The translations under genes and the position numbers were made by a program. The notes beneath the pieces are model-generated. The model made no database searches. It was not told where the DNA came from and saw nothing but the letters and a program-made list of their open reading frames with translations. DNA of 36,006 nucleotides from NCBI GenBank assembly GCA_031380225.1, contig JANNFX010000027.1, forward strand, positions 1-36,006, given 5' to 3'. Positions 16,745-24,384 of this stretch are shown here, piece by piece (position 1 is the first letter of the stretch; the number at the start of each line of letters is the position of its first letter). This stretch comes from JANNFX01 sp031380225. Its GTDB lineage: Bacteria; Pseudomonadota; Alphaproteobacteria; Rhizobiales; Hyphomicrobiaceae.

Positions 16745-17649
16745 TAGAAGTACCCTTCCTGCTTCTTCTTTTCCATGGCGCCAGCCTGGTCGTGATCGAT
16801 CAAGCGGCCCTGGCGCTCGGACGTGCGGGCGCCAAGTGTTTCAGCAACTACACTTTCCATATCTGCGGCGTCTGATTCAACTGCGGCGGTCAGCGGATAA
16901 CAACCGAGTGTCCGGAAGCGAATGTTACGGTCCTCAGCCACTTCTCCAGGTTTCAACTTCATGCGCTCGTCGTCAATCATCAGGATCTGACCGTTACGGA
17001 TCACTGTCGGACGTTTGGCGGCCATATAGAGAGGCACCACCTCAAGTTTTTCGCGCAAAATGTAACGCCACACGTCGCGCTCGGTCCAGTTCGAGAGCGG
17101 GAACACCCGCACCGATTCTCCGGCGCCCAAACGGCCATTCAAAAGCCGCCACATTTCCGGGCGTTGGCGGCGCGGATCCCAACGATGACCTTCAGCGCGG
17201 AACGAGAACACGCGCTCCTTAGCCCTGCTCGCCTCTTCGTCCCGGCGCGCACCACCAAAGGCAGCGTCAAACCCGTACTTATCGAGTCCCGATTTCAAAG
17301 GAATGGTCTTCATCACGTCGGTATAAACGGACGGCGAATAGTCGAAGGGATTGATGCCCTTGGCGACGCCGTCCTCGTTGGTATTGACGATGAGATCGAG
17401 ATCAAAATCCTTTACGGTCTTGTCGCGGAACGCGATCATGTCGCGGAACTTCCACGTTGTATCGATGTGCATCAGGGGAAACGGCAAGCGGCCCGGCCAG
17501 AACGCCTTACGCGCCAAGTGCAAGAGAACGGTCGAGTCCTTGCCGATCGAATACAGCAGCACGGGCTTGCGAAACTGCGCCGCCGCTTCGCGGAAAATAT
17601 GAATGCTCTCCGCTTCGAGCAAATCGAGATGCGAAACCGCCGCCGTCAT
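16744..17649 (-). CDS. cysD: Sulfate adenylyltransferase small subunit
   Basis: This is a 301-residue PP-loop ATP pyrophosphatase. The nucleotide loop YSIGKDSTVLLHLARKAF starts near residue 33, and HIDTTWKFRDMI, GGARRDEEASRAKER, VFPLSNWTERDVW and RTLGCYPLT are all typical of CysD. It forms the catalytic half of ATP sulfurylase with CysN. I chose the ATG at 17649, which overlaps the cysH stop as ATGA. Reading further upstream would give an Arg-rich N-terminus lying entirely over cysH. Gene order cysH-cysD-cysN with overlaps shows one operon. Confidence 0.95.
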   Translation of the reverse strand: MTAAVSHLDLLEAESIHIFREAAAQFRKPVLLYSIGKDSTVLLHLARKAFWPGRLPFPLMHIDTTWKFRDMIAFRDKTVKDFDLDLIVNTNEDGVAKGINPFDYSPSVYTDVMKTIPLKSGLDKYGFDAAFGGARRDEEASRAKERVFSFRAEGHRWDPRRQRPEMWRLLNGRLGAGESVRVFPLSNWTERDVWRYILREKLEVVPLYMAAKRPTVIRNGQILMIDDERMKLKPGEVAEDRNIRFRTLGCYPLTAAVESDAADMESVVAETLGARTSERQGRLIDHDQAGAMEKKKQEGYF

Positions 17650-18404
17650 ACCGCGACATCCTTCTTTTGGGGCCGATTGTGTAAGCCACACTCTTTGCCA
17701 TCTTCGTTTTCCCACCACCAGCGGCCTGCGCGAATATCTTCGCCGGGGCGGATGGCACGGGTGCACGGCTGGCAACCGATGGACGGGAAGCCTTGGGCAT
17801 GGAGTGCGTTAATGGGGACATCGTTGGCGGTGACGTAGGCCTCGACTTGCTCGAGTGTCCAGTCGGCAATCGGGTTGAGTTTGATCAGCTTGTGAGCCTC
17901 ATCCCAAATCGCAAACGGAACAGCCGCGCGGCCTTCGGATTGATCGCGGCGCAGGCCCGTGATCCATCCAGAAGCACCGGTCAGCGCCTTGTTCAGCGGC
18001 CGCACTTTGCGAACGTCGCAACAAGCCTTGCGGTTGTCGATGTCATATTTAAAGCCATTGATACCGTCGCGTGCCACGAGTTCTTCAACGTCAGCGGCAT
18101 CAGGGAACACAACTCGAATTTTATTGCCGTAGCGAAACTGGCTCGCCTCGAGAGTATCAAGCGTTTCTGGAAAATGGCGGCCGGTGTCGAGGGTGAAGAC
18201 GTCGAAACGCGGTGCAGCGAGCGAGATAGCGTGCAGGACCGCCTGATCTTCAATGCCGAGCGAGGTCGAAAACGTGACCCGTCCAGGAATGGATTTATCG
18301 ATGGCTTTGAGGCGCGCATCGAGGCTTCCGGTGGACTCAAGTTGACGCGCCAAGGCCTCCGCAGCAGCGGCCGGTTTCAGTATCGATGTTGAACGGCTGG
18401 TCAT
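17646..18404 (-). CDS. cysH: Assimilatory adenylylsulfate (APS) reductase, 4Fe-4S type
   Basis: This 252-residue PAPS/APS-reductase-family protein reduces activated sulfate to sulfite with thioredoxin. The binding residues include SFSTSLG-like TFSTSLGIEDQ (about 44-54) and LDTGRHFPET (72-81). It carries both cysteine pairs of the cluster-bearing APS reductases, Cys128-Cys129 (KACCDVRK) and Cys211-x2-Cys214, plus the catalytic Cys239 in ECGLH. PAPS reductases of the E. coli type lack the first four cysteines. This enzyme should therefore use APS directly, matching the absence of an APS kinase here. It leads the cysHDN operon, with a probable operator 71-87 bp upstream. Confidence 0.94.
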   Translation of the reverse strand: MTSRSTSILKPAAAAEALARQLESTGSLDARLKAIDKSIPGRVTFSTSLGIEDQAVLHAISLAAPRFDVFTLDTGRHFPETLDTLEASQFRYGNKIRVVFPDAADVEELVARDGINGFKYDIDNRKACCDVRKVRPLNKALTGASGWITGLRRDQSEGRAAVPFAIWDEAHKLIKLNPIADWTLEQVEAYVTANDVPINALHAQGFPSIGCQPCTRAIRPGEDIRAGRWWWENEDGKECGLHNRPQKKDVAV

Positions 18405-18457
18405 AGAGGTCCCCAGTGAACGGCCGGAACATAGTGAAAAAACGTTTCGGAAAGAAG

Positions 18458-18526
18458 CCTATTTTTCAAATAAGTTGGAATTTCATTCCAAGAAGGACCA
18501 ATTTGTGGATTTTTTTCCTATTTTTC
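18458..18526 (-). promoter_or_regulatory. Putative cysH operon control region
   Basis: TTGGAAT-TTC-ATTCCAA (18475-18491) is a perfect 7-bp inverted repeat, readable as TTGGAA-N5-TTCCAA. It is flanked by two direct copies of CCTATTTTTC (18458-18467 and 18517-18526). The dyad lies 71-87 bp before the cysH ATG. A near-identical dyad, TTGGAA-N5-TTCCTA, and CCTATT repeats occur upstream of cysJ (29381-29430), which suggests a shared sulfur regulator. The regulator itself is not identified. Confidence 0.6.
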
Positions 18527-18681
18527 CTAAAAAGCGGAAAGCATTTGCGCATCCCCAGCTCACCGAGTGGTCAAAACCTCGGCCAAATCCCGATACCACA
18601 GCCCTAGAGCCACTCCACTGCGGCGCGTTTTCGTGGTCAGGTGGGCCGCTCTTTGCTCAGAGTTGGAGATCTTGAAGTGAA

Positions 18682-18735
18682 CTGCACCAGGGACCACGTT
18701 GTGGGTGGTGCCGAAGTTCCCTGTAAGCAGTGCAG
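18682..18735 (+). other. Nested inverted-repeat structure upstream of the 18821 gene
   Basis: CTGCAC (18682-18687) pairs with GTGCAG (18730-18735), CAGGGA (18688-18693) with TCCCTG (18718-18723), and CCAC (18694-18697) with GTGG (18701-18704). This makes a three-part folded unit of 54 nt. It could be a structured 5' leader of the secreted-protein gene, 86 bp downstream, or a short RNA. No T tract follows, so it is not a classical terminator. No known RNA family is recognised. Confidence 0.35.
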
Positions 18736-18820
18736 GCGGTGACGACGGTTACTCACTTTGCCCGGACTGGGCACGTTTCTTGCCTCGGCCGTTTGTTGAA
18801 ATTTCAGGAGATCATTTCCG

Positions 18821-19975
18821 ATGTCGACCGTGATGAAGACTTTGCCTGCCCTCTCCGCCGCTGCCGTTTCCCTGTTACTGGTGACACAGGCTACGGCCGC
18901 AGGGGATTTCGCAACACCCGCTAGCAATGCCAAGGCCATCACCGGGACGATGGACATCCAGTTCCAAACGCGGATCGAGAAAGACCGTTCCGGTAAGCTT
19001 CCCGAAGGCTCGGCAGCTCTCGGTGTTACGGACACATACACGACTAATCTGTCGGTGCTGGATTCTGTTATGTTCCAGGGCCGCATTCTTCGCCAACCAT
19101 GGTTGGCGACTTCGACGCTCGGCACCACAGCGCAGAACGGTTTCATGGGCTACGAACTCAAAGCCGTACTTAAAAATCCAGCTAACCCCACACAAACACG
19201 GACCCTCGGCAATCTTGTCGGCGCCGCAACGGTCGACAGCCAGGGCAAATACCGCCTCGAAACCGCGCCTGAAGGCAAAGGGGCGCTTCGGATCGCGACC
19301 GATTCAATCGGTAACATTGTTGGGTTCACCTCTCCCTATTTGGGAGTCATCGAAGGCCGCGTCCCCGAACAGGCAGGCTTATTGGGCCTAGCCTCGCGCG
19401 CTTCGAAGAAGGTGAACAAAGACTACACGCGCTATATCGGCGGCCAAGTCGTCAAACATACTGTCGCTGGTGCCGACCCGATGCAATTTGCCGGTGTACA
19501 ACTGGCACAGGGGCCGTTGGCCGGCTACCCGGCTTCGCGCGTCAACGGTTCGATTGATTACGATGCTGAGCAAGGCATCTGGTACGTCGATGTAAATGCG
19601 GCCTACACTCATGAAGGCGCGCCCTTGAAAGACCGTTATAGCGGCACCATCCGATGGGTTGAAGGCCCCAATCGCAAGGCCGACGGCAAGGGCTGGTACG
19701 AACTCAACGTCCGCATCAATGAAAAATCCACACCCGAAAACGCTGTCTTCGCCACCGAGGGCGCGGCGGCCACAGCAGAAGATGCGTTTTTTGCCGCTGA
19801 TACATCGGTTCCAGGCCTTGGTGGCAAGATCAACTATGTCGACAGCTTTGATGGCGAGACGGTAACAGCTAGCAAAATCAGCTACGAAGTGACGTCAGAA
19901 CAGGCGTCAAAAATTCAAGTGATGAACTTCGCTAAGATTTTGATGCTGATGGCCGGACCGCTTAACGACGAGTGA
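18821..19975 (+). CDS. Secreted protein of unknown function
   Basis: This 384-residue protein has a signal peptide (KTLPALSAAAVSLLLVTQATAA, cleavage near residue 27). The mature part is rich in Thr, Gly and Val with alternating beta-strand patterns and no cysteines, which fits a periplasmic or surface beta-rich protein. I do not recognise a family. Possible strand-turn repeats include TGTMDIQFQTRIEKD and SGTIRWVEGPNRKADGKGWYELNVRI. The ATG at 18821 is preceded by AGGAG with a 10-base gap; an ATG four codons later is also possible. It is transcribed divergently from cysH, and its end overlaps the facing flavoprotein gene by 14 bp. Confidence 0.75.
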   Translation: MSTVMKTLPALSAAAVSLLLVTQATAAGDFATPASNAKAITGTMDIQFQTRIEKDRSGKLPEGSAALGVTDTYTTNLSVLDSVMFQGRILRQPWLATSTLGTTAQNGFMGYELKAVLKNPANPTQTRTLGNLVGAATVDSQGKYRLETAPEGKGALRIATDSIGNIVGFTSPYLGVIEGRVPEQAGLLGLASRASKKVNKDYTRYIGGQVVKHTVAGADPMQFAGVQLAQGPLAGYPASRVNGSIDYDAEQGIWYVDVNAAYTHEGAPLKDRYSGTIRWVEGPNRKADGKGWYELNVRINEKSTPENAVFATEGAAATAEDAFFAADTSVPGLGGKINYVDSFDGETVTASKISYEVTSEQASKIQVMNFAKILMLMAGPLNDE

Positions 19976-21197
19976 TTGCGAGCCACGCCAGCGCTCCGTT
20001 CGCGGCCGCAACACCGGTCGCGAACGCAGCTTGCAGCAAGTATCCGCCGGTTGGCGCGTCCCAATCGAGCATTTCACCGGCCGCGAATGTACCGGGAAGT
20101 ACTTTAATCATAAAGTTATCATCAAGGGCGTCGAAGGCCAGGCCGCCGACGCTTGAGATGGCCCGATCGATACCTGCAAATCCACGAACTGTAACGGGAA
20201 CAGCCTTTATGAGGCGCGCCAGATCTTCAGGTGCTTGAGGTAAAGCGCCTTTGCCCACCTCTCTGAGCAGGGCGACAGCAGCCGGTGTCAGCAGTGCGGT
20301 TTTTTTCAGATGCGTGGCTTGCGATTGCTTCCCGCGCGGCTTCGAAAGCGCACGCGTCAGAATCTCATGTGTGTCGCCGGGGCGAAGATCAATCGTGATT
20401 TGTGCGTCCCCGGTTGCTAGCGCCGCCCGCAATTGCGGTGCCATTGCATAGACAGCGCCGCCCTCAAGACCGGTCGCCGTTACCATCGCCTCACCCATGC
20501 GCGAGGCGCCACCAATCAAGATTTTTATGCGCTTCAACGGCTGTCCGGCGAAGCGGCTCCTAATAACGTCGGACCAATCGACAAGGACACCAGCGTTTGA
20601 CGCCTTCAAGCCGGCAACTTCGACGTTGATGGACGTTAAGACTTGCACCCAGCGTCCATCGGAGCCCAGTCGTGGCCAACTGGCGCCGCCAAGCGCCAAG
20701 ATAACGGCGTCAAAGCGATGCGTTTGAGAAGTGCCCAGTTTGTCTTGGAATTGTAGCGCGCCAGTTTCGTCCCATCCGTCCCAGCGCTGACCGAGTTGCA
20801 AAGTTACGCCCAAACTTTCCAAACGGCGGAGCCACGCGCGAAGCAGTGGCGAAGCTTTCATGACTTTTGGAAACACGCGCCCGCTGGAGCCTACAAATGT
20901 TTCCTGTCCAAGACCATTGACCCAGGCGACCAGCGCATCAGGCGGAAAGCCTTCGATGGCCGAGATCAAACGTGGCGGCGCCGTGTCGTACCGGCTGAGG
21001 AAATCAGCAATCGGTTCCGAATGGGTGAGATTGAGACCTCCGCGCCCTGCCATCAGAAATTTGCGCGCAGCCGAGGCCATGTGATCGAAGATTGTGACCT
21101 TGCAGCCAGCGGTCGCGATGACTTCAGCTGCCATCAGACCGGCTGGCCCGGCACCGACAATTGCCACGTGGCGCTGTAACGGCGTGTCTTTACTCAC
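19962..21197 (-). CDS. FAD-dependent flavoprotein, HI0933/BaiN-like (TIGR03862 type)
   Basis: This protein of about 411 residues has an N-terminal dinucleotide-binding fold, HVAIVGAGPAGLMAAEVI (about residues 10-27, GxGxxG). It is followed by KFLMAGRGGLNLTHSEP, a signature of the HI0933-like flavoproteins. VFPKVMKASPLLRAWLRRL, LALGGASWPRLGSDG and the C-terminal FAAGEMLDWDAPTGGYLLQAAFATG, which closes the FAD site, are also present. Members are putative oxidoreductases with unknown substrates. I chose the GTG at 21197, which overlaps the gloA stop (GTGA). An in-frame reading to 21227 is possible. It appears to be co-transcribed with gloA. Confidence 0.85.
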   Translation of the reverse strand: MSKDTPLQRHVAIVGAGPAGLMAAEVIATAGCKVTIFDHMASAARKFLMAGRGGLNLTHSEPIADFLSRYDTAPPRLISAIEGFPPDALVAWVNGLGQETFVGSSGRVFPKVMKASPLLRAWLRRLESLGVTLQLGQRWDGWDETGALQFQDKLGTSQTHRFDAVILALGGASWPRLGSDGRWVQVLTSINVEVAGLKASNAGVLVDWSDVIRSRFAGQPLKRIKILIGGASRMGEAMVTATGLEGGAVYAMAPQLRAALATGDAQITIDLRPGDTHEILTRALSKPRGKQSQATHLKKTALLTPAAVALLREVGKGALPQAPEDLARLIKAVPVTVRGFAGIDRAISSVGGLAFDALDDNFMIKVLPGTFAAGEMLDWDAPTGGYLLQAAFATGVAAANGALAWLAITRR

Positions 21198-21631
21198 CAC
21201 GACCCCACGTTGGCCATCGAGGCCCATGGCTCAGTTTTGGCCAACGTGGATCCTTTTTGCAGGAGTTCGATTGAAATGCCGTCCGGTGACCGCACAAATG
21301 CCATGTGGCCATCGCGCGGTGGCCGGTTGATGACCACACCGGCCTCACTCAAGCGTTGGCAGAGCCCATAGATATCGTCAGTTTCAAACGCCAGATGGCC
21401 AAAGTTGCGGCCGCCGCTGTAGACTTCCGGATCCCAATTATAAGTCAGCTCAATGAGCGGAGCTTTTTCAGTTGATGCGCGCATTATGTCTCCGGCCGCA
21501 GCCAGAAAAATCAGCGTGAACTTACCGGTTGGGTTCTCCATCCGTCGCACTTCATTGAGTCCGAGCAGAGCGAAGAAGGCCAGGCTCTGTTCAATGTTGC
21601 TGATCCGCACCATTGTATGCAGGAAGCGCAC
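21194..21631 (-). CDS. gloA: Glyoxalase I (lactoylglutathione lyase) family protein
   Basis: This 145-residue protein starts MRFLHTMVRISNIEQSLAFF, the typical glyoxalase I N-terminus, and continues with LGLNEVRRMENPTGKFTLIFLAAAGD. The four usual metal ligands are visible: His5, Glu61 (IELTYNW), His79 (FGHLAFE) and Glu122 (IELLQ). It isomerises the methylglyoxal-glutathione adduct to lactoylglutathione. I chose the GTG at 21631 because AAGGAA stands seven bases before it; the frame extends to 21919, but the extra N-terminus is unlike the family. The loop before LLGLNEV lacks a few residues usually seen (FYxxxLGL), a small oddity. Confidence 0.87.
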   Translation of the reverse strand: MRFLHTMVRISNIEQSLAFFALLGLNEVRRMENPTGKFTLIFLAAAGDIMRASTEKAPLIELTYNWDPEVYSGGRNFGHLAFETDDIYGLCQRLSEAGVVINRPPRDGHMAFVRSPDGISIELLQKGSTLAKTEPWASMANVGSW

Positions 21632-22174
21632 GATTTTATTCCTTGCTGAGGGCCTGGGCTGAAAGCGGCCGACGAATGGCTTGTCACAGAACGATCCTGC
21701 AAGCCACTTGCACTGCTGAAGTTTTTTTATTCCCACGATTGCATCAATCGGGCCTGTGGCACTTCGACCGACCCAATCTAACGAGCACCTTTCGAAGGCT
21801 GAAAATTCGTTCCCACGCTGTGCCACCAGCGACCTCGAACCAGCGGTATTCCAACGAAAAACTTGCCCCCAAAACCGCCGCAATTGGAAGCGGTGAGAAA
21901 GACGCCAAATATCGTTCACAGATTTGTTCCGGCAACCACACCGGCACTATATTTCCGCGTAAAATCATCGTCTTAGGGTGGTGCGCGCTGTGGATACTCC
22001 GCGGTGAGCGAAGCCCAGACCACAATGCCTAAATTCAGCTGTAGCCGCGGCGGCAGCGTACGGTTAAGTTAACTTTGTCTTAGTAATCGATTCGATCGCA
22101 CCCGGTGAGGGCCGTCTGCGGTCAAATCTAAGACAACTTAAAGGTGTTGAAACAAGTCAGTGGGGTACAAAGTT
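21632..22174. other. Long intergenic region with a structured leader before the cold-shock gene
   Basis: These 543 bases lie between divergent gloA and the cold-shock gene. I see no supported gene; open frames on both strands lack ribosome sites and family features, and a TTCGA motif near 21835 does not extend into a tRNA. Near the right end, TTGTCTTAG (22075-22083) pairs with CTAAGACAA (22128-22136), and TTAAG (22064-22068) can extend the stem with CTTAA (22137-22141). This makes a bulged stem around a 44-nt loop that ends about 35 bases before the cold-shock ATG. Confidence 0.55.
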
Positions 22175-22762
22175 ATGGGGGACTCTAAGTTGCCTCCGGA
22201 TCTTCCGGGGCTACAAGATCTGTCCGCAGTCGACAATCCTGAAGGATTGGAAGTTGTCGAACTTGCCGGCAGCATCAAATGGTTCGACGTCAGCAAAGGC
22301 TACGGCTTTATGGTGCCAGATGATGGCCGCCCTGACGTTTTGATCCACGTCACCTGCCTCCGTGCTGGCGGCTACCAAACCGCATACGAAGGCGCCCGCG
22401 TTCATTGTCAGGCCCTTAATCGCCCAAAAGGAATGCAGGCGTTTCGCATCCTATCGATGGATGAAAGCACTGCTATCCATCCATCACTCCTCCCGCAACG
22501 GACGCACGTCCATGTGCAGCCCGAAAGCGATTGGGAACGCGCGATCGTCAAGTGGTTCAACCGAGTCCGGGGATTTGGCTTCCTTTCACGCGGTGAAGGC
22601 ACGGCTGACATTTTCGTGCACATGGAAACGTTAAGGCGCTTCGGCTTCACCGAACTGCGCCCTGGTCAGACTGTGTTGGTCCGCTGGGGCTTCGGCAGCA
22701 AGGGTTGCATGGCCGCTGAGCTTCGTCCCGACGGAGCGTCGCCGATTGTCGCGCAACACTAG
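22175..22762 (+). CDS. Cold-shock protein with two cold-shock domains
   Basis: This 195-residue protein has two cold-shock domains. The first (about 32-96) has GSIKWFDVSKGYGFMVPDD and VLIHV; the second (about 122-186) has AIVKWFNRVRGFGFLSRGEG and IFVHM. These are the RNP1 and RNP2 nucleic-acid-binding motifs. Two-domain proteins of this length are, from memory, typical of Alphaproteobacteria and bind single-stranded RNA or DNA, melting structure in the cold or in stationary phase. I chose the ATG at 22175; a GTG five codons upstream is possible. A long inverted repeat in the leader may affect its translation. A DUF192 gene follows closely. Confidence 0.9.
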   Translation: MGDSKLPPDLPGLQDLSAVDNPEGLEVVELAGSIKWFDVSKGYGFMVPDDGRPDVLIHVTCLRAGGYQTAYEGARVHCQALNRPKGMQAFRILSMDESTAIHPSLLPQRTHVHVQPESDWERAIVKWFNRVRGFGFLSRGEGTADIFVHMETLRRFGFTELRPGQTVLVRWGFGSKGCMAAELRPDGASPIVAQH

Positions 22763-22782
22763 CCCGTGCTAGTGACGTGCCT

Positions 22783-23316
22783 ATGACACCAAACAATAAA
22801 TTTCCCAGGGCTGCCACAATGGCGGCCCTGATTCTGTTGGCGGCAGGCGCGGCACTTTATTTGTCTGGCGCGATACCCCAACTGGGCTCAGAACGCGACT
22901 CAGCGGCATCAAATCAGGCAGATGTTGACCCATTGAGTGGTCCTGCCGAACCACTCACGATCATCACATCAGCGGGACCAAAAAAGTTGATGGTTGAGGT
23001 CGCGAGAACGACTGAGCAACAAATGATGGGGCTGATGTTCCGCAAGTCTCTCGCCGATGATCGCGGTATGCTGTTTCCGCACGAGTTTCGCGAAACCAGC
23101 ATGTGGATGCGCAATACCTTCATCTCTCTCGACATGGTGTTTATCTTACCCGGCGGCACGGTGCATCGCATCGAGGCCATGTCCCAGCCAATGTCAGAAC
23201 GCGTGATATCCTCAGGCGGTCCTGTTACGGCTGTGCTCGAAATTGCTGGCGGCAACGCAGCCCGCCTAGGCCTAAAGCCAGGCGACAAAATAAAGCATCC
23301 GTTTTTTGACCACTAG
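22783..23316 (+). CDS. DUF192 family protein with N-terminal membrane anchor
   Basis: This protein of about 177 residues begins with a single hydrophobic segment (TMAALILLAAGAALYLSGAIP), probably a membrane anchor or uncleaved signal. It is followed by a DUF192 domain from about residue 55: VEVARTTEQQMMGLMFRKSLADDRGMLF, SMWMRNTFISLDMVFI and ISSGGPVTAVLEIAGGNAARLGLKPGD. The family is widespread and its biochemical function is unknown. It lies 20 bp after the cold-shock gene on the same strand and is probably co-transcribed. The ATG at 22783 is preferred over a GTG two codons upstream. Confidence 0.88.
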   Translation: MTPNNKFPRAATMAALILLAAGAALYLSGAIPQLGSERDSAASNQADVDPLSGPAEPLTIITSAGPKKLMVEVARTTEQQMMGLMFRKSLADDRGMLFPHEFRETSMWMRNTFISLDMVFILPGGTVHRIEAMSQPMSERVISSGGPVTAVLEIAGGNAARLGLKPGDKIKHPFFDH

Positions 23317-23336
23317 AGTTCTCGGCGCAGACAAAA

Positions 23337-24179
23337 CTATTTGTTCGCCTTATCGCGCCCAACAAATGGCAGCTTGAGGCTCCACCACAATTTCGTCGGC
23401 TCATCGGATTGGTAGGCAGGTAATCCGATCGTCATACCTCGATGACCATCGCGCGGCTCGGGCGTGTAGGTGCCGAACAGACGATCCCAAATCGACAAAT
23501 TGAAACCGTAGTTTGTGGTGTGCTCCGTGCGCAGAACCGAATGGTGCACACGATGCATGTCCGGAGTGACAAGGACCGGCCTCACAATGCGATCAAGGCG
23601 CGGTGGCAAATCGATATTCGCATGACTGAACATGGCGCACGCGTTGAGCAAGATCTCAAATACGAGTACAGCGAGTGCTGACGGCCCTAACACGATAACC
23701 CACACCACCTTGTAGAGCATCGAAAGGCCGATCTCGACGGGATGGAATCTCAGTGCCGTCGTCACGTCGATATCGACATCGGCGTGATGCACGCGATGCA
23801 GTCTCCACAAAACCGGGATGCGGTGAGACAAGACGTGCTGAACCCAAATCGCGAAATCCAAAACGATGACGACGAGCAAGAGTTCAAGCCAGGTTGGCAA
23901 AGCGATGTGATTTAAGACACCCCAGCCTCGTGCTTCTGCATATTCGGCAGCCGCAAGCGCCACCAACGGAACAGCGATAACATTGGCGAGAAGTGCCAAT
24001 CCGCGCACGACGGCAACCGAGGCGCCAATGACAGCGAGATTCGTCATCCAGCGGCGCCCTTTGACGTGGAGCAAAGCGCGCTTCGGGAATTGGAGTTCCA
24101 AAAGGCCCATGACCAGCAGAACGGCAGCGAACGCGCCGAAGCGGATCAATGGTTCCGAAAACCCAATGGAAAGTACCAC
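23337..24179 (-). CDS. Fatty acid hydroxylase / sterol desaturase superfamily membrane protein
   Basis: This 280-residue protein has about four membrane helices and the histidine boxes that bind the di-iron centre of this superfamily: His115-x3-His119 (HVLSH), His128-x2-His131-His132 (HRVHH), and His209-x2-His212-His213 (HRVHH), with further histidines at 146, 186 and 220. Members hydroxylate or desaturate lipids, carotenoids or sterol-like compounds; the substrate here cannot be told. The start at a GTG (24179) has GAGAGG eight bases upstream. It faces the DUF192 gene tail to tail with a 20-bp gap. Confidence 0.88.
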   Translation of the reverse strand: MVLSIGFSEPLIRFGAFAAVLLVMGLLELQFPKRALLHVKGRRWMTNLAVIGASVAVVRGLALLANVIAVPLVALAAAEYAEARGWGVLNHIALPTWLELLLVVIVLDFAIWVQHVLSHRIPVLWRLHRVHHADVDIDVTTALRFHPVEIGLSMLYKVVWVIVLGPSALAVLVFEILLNACAMFSHANIDLPPRLDRIVRPVLVTPDMHRVHHSVLRTEHTTNYGFNLSIWDRLFGTYTPEPRDGHRGMTIGLPAYQSDEPTKLWWSLKLPFVGRDKANK

Positions 24180-24305
24180 GTGTCAGGCCTCTCGTTTGCC
24201 GTCTTATCGCAAAATTGCGCCTCTGCGTCCGTGACGATGGTCACGGGCGTGATGACGGACCTGCGACAGTAGCGCTGTTTTGTCCGTTTGATAATTGGCA
24301 AACGA

Positions 24306-24342
24306 AAAACGCCCTCTCTGCGGACCACAGACAGGGCGTTTT
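24306..24342 (-). terminator. Strong intrinsic terminator
   Basis: A 15-position stem (24306-24320 with 24328-24342, one C-C mismatch) closes a 7-nt loop and carries AAAA on one side and TTTT on the other, so it can work both ways. It lies about 40 bp after the stop of the secreted-protein gene read on the minus strand, so ending that gene is its most likely job and it insulates the hydroxylase gene downstream. Confidence 0.75.
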
Positions 24343-24384
24343 CTCAATCATGTGTAAGAATCATGCGTACGAGGCCGGCGCCGT

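Larger units (their letters stand above)
18405..18820. other. Divergent intergenic region between cysH and a secreted-protein gene
   Basis: No gene is supported in these 416 bases. The left part (18405-18530) is AT-rich and holds the putative cysH operator and two CCTATTTTTC repeats. The right part (18680-18740) holds a nested inverted-repeat structure upstream of the plus-strand gene at 18821, which has its own AGGAG ribosome site at 18806-18810. Short frames on either strand have neither a ribosome site nor a recognisable product. Confidence 0.6.

Noticed and set aside
17650..17775. N-terminal extension of CysD
   Set aside because: It is Arg/Pro-rich, fully overlaps the C-terminal end of cysH and has no likeness to CysD, whereas the ATGA overlap start at 17649 is typical.
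21825..21875. Possible tRNA on the minus strand (GGTTCGAGG resembling a T-loop)
   Set aside because: The flanking bases do not form a T-stem, and no acceptor, D or anticodon arms could be drawn.
21744..22025. Minus-strand 93-codon frame between gloA and the cold-shock gene
   Set aside because: It has no ribosome site, no recognisable domain and an irregular composition, and it overlaps another equally weak frame on the opposite strand.
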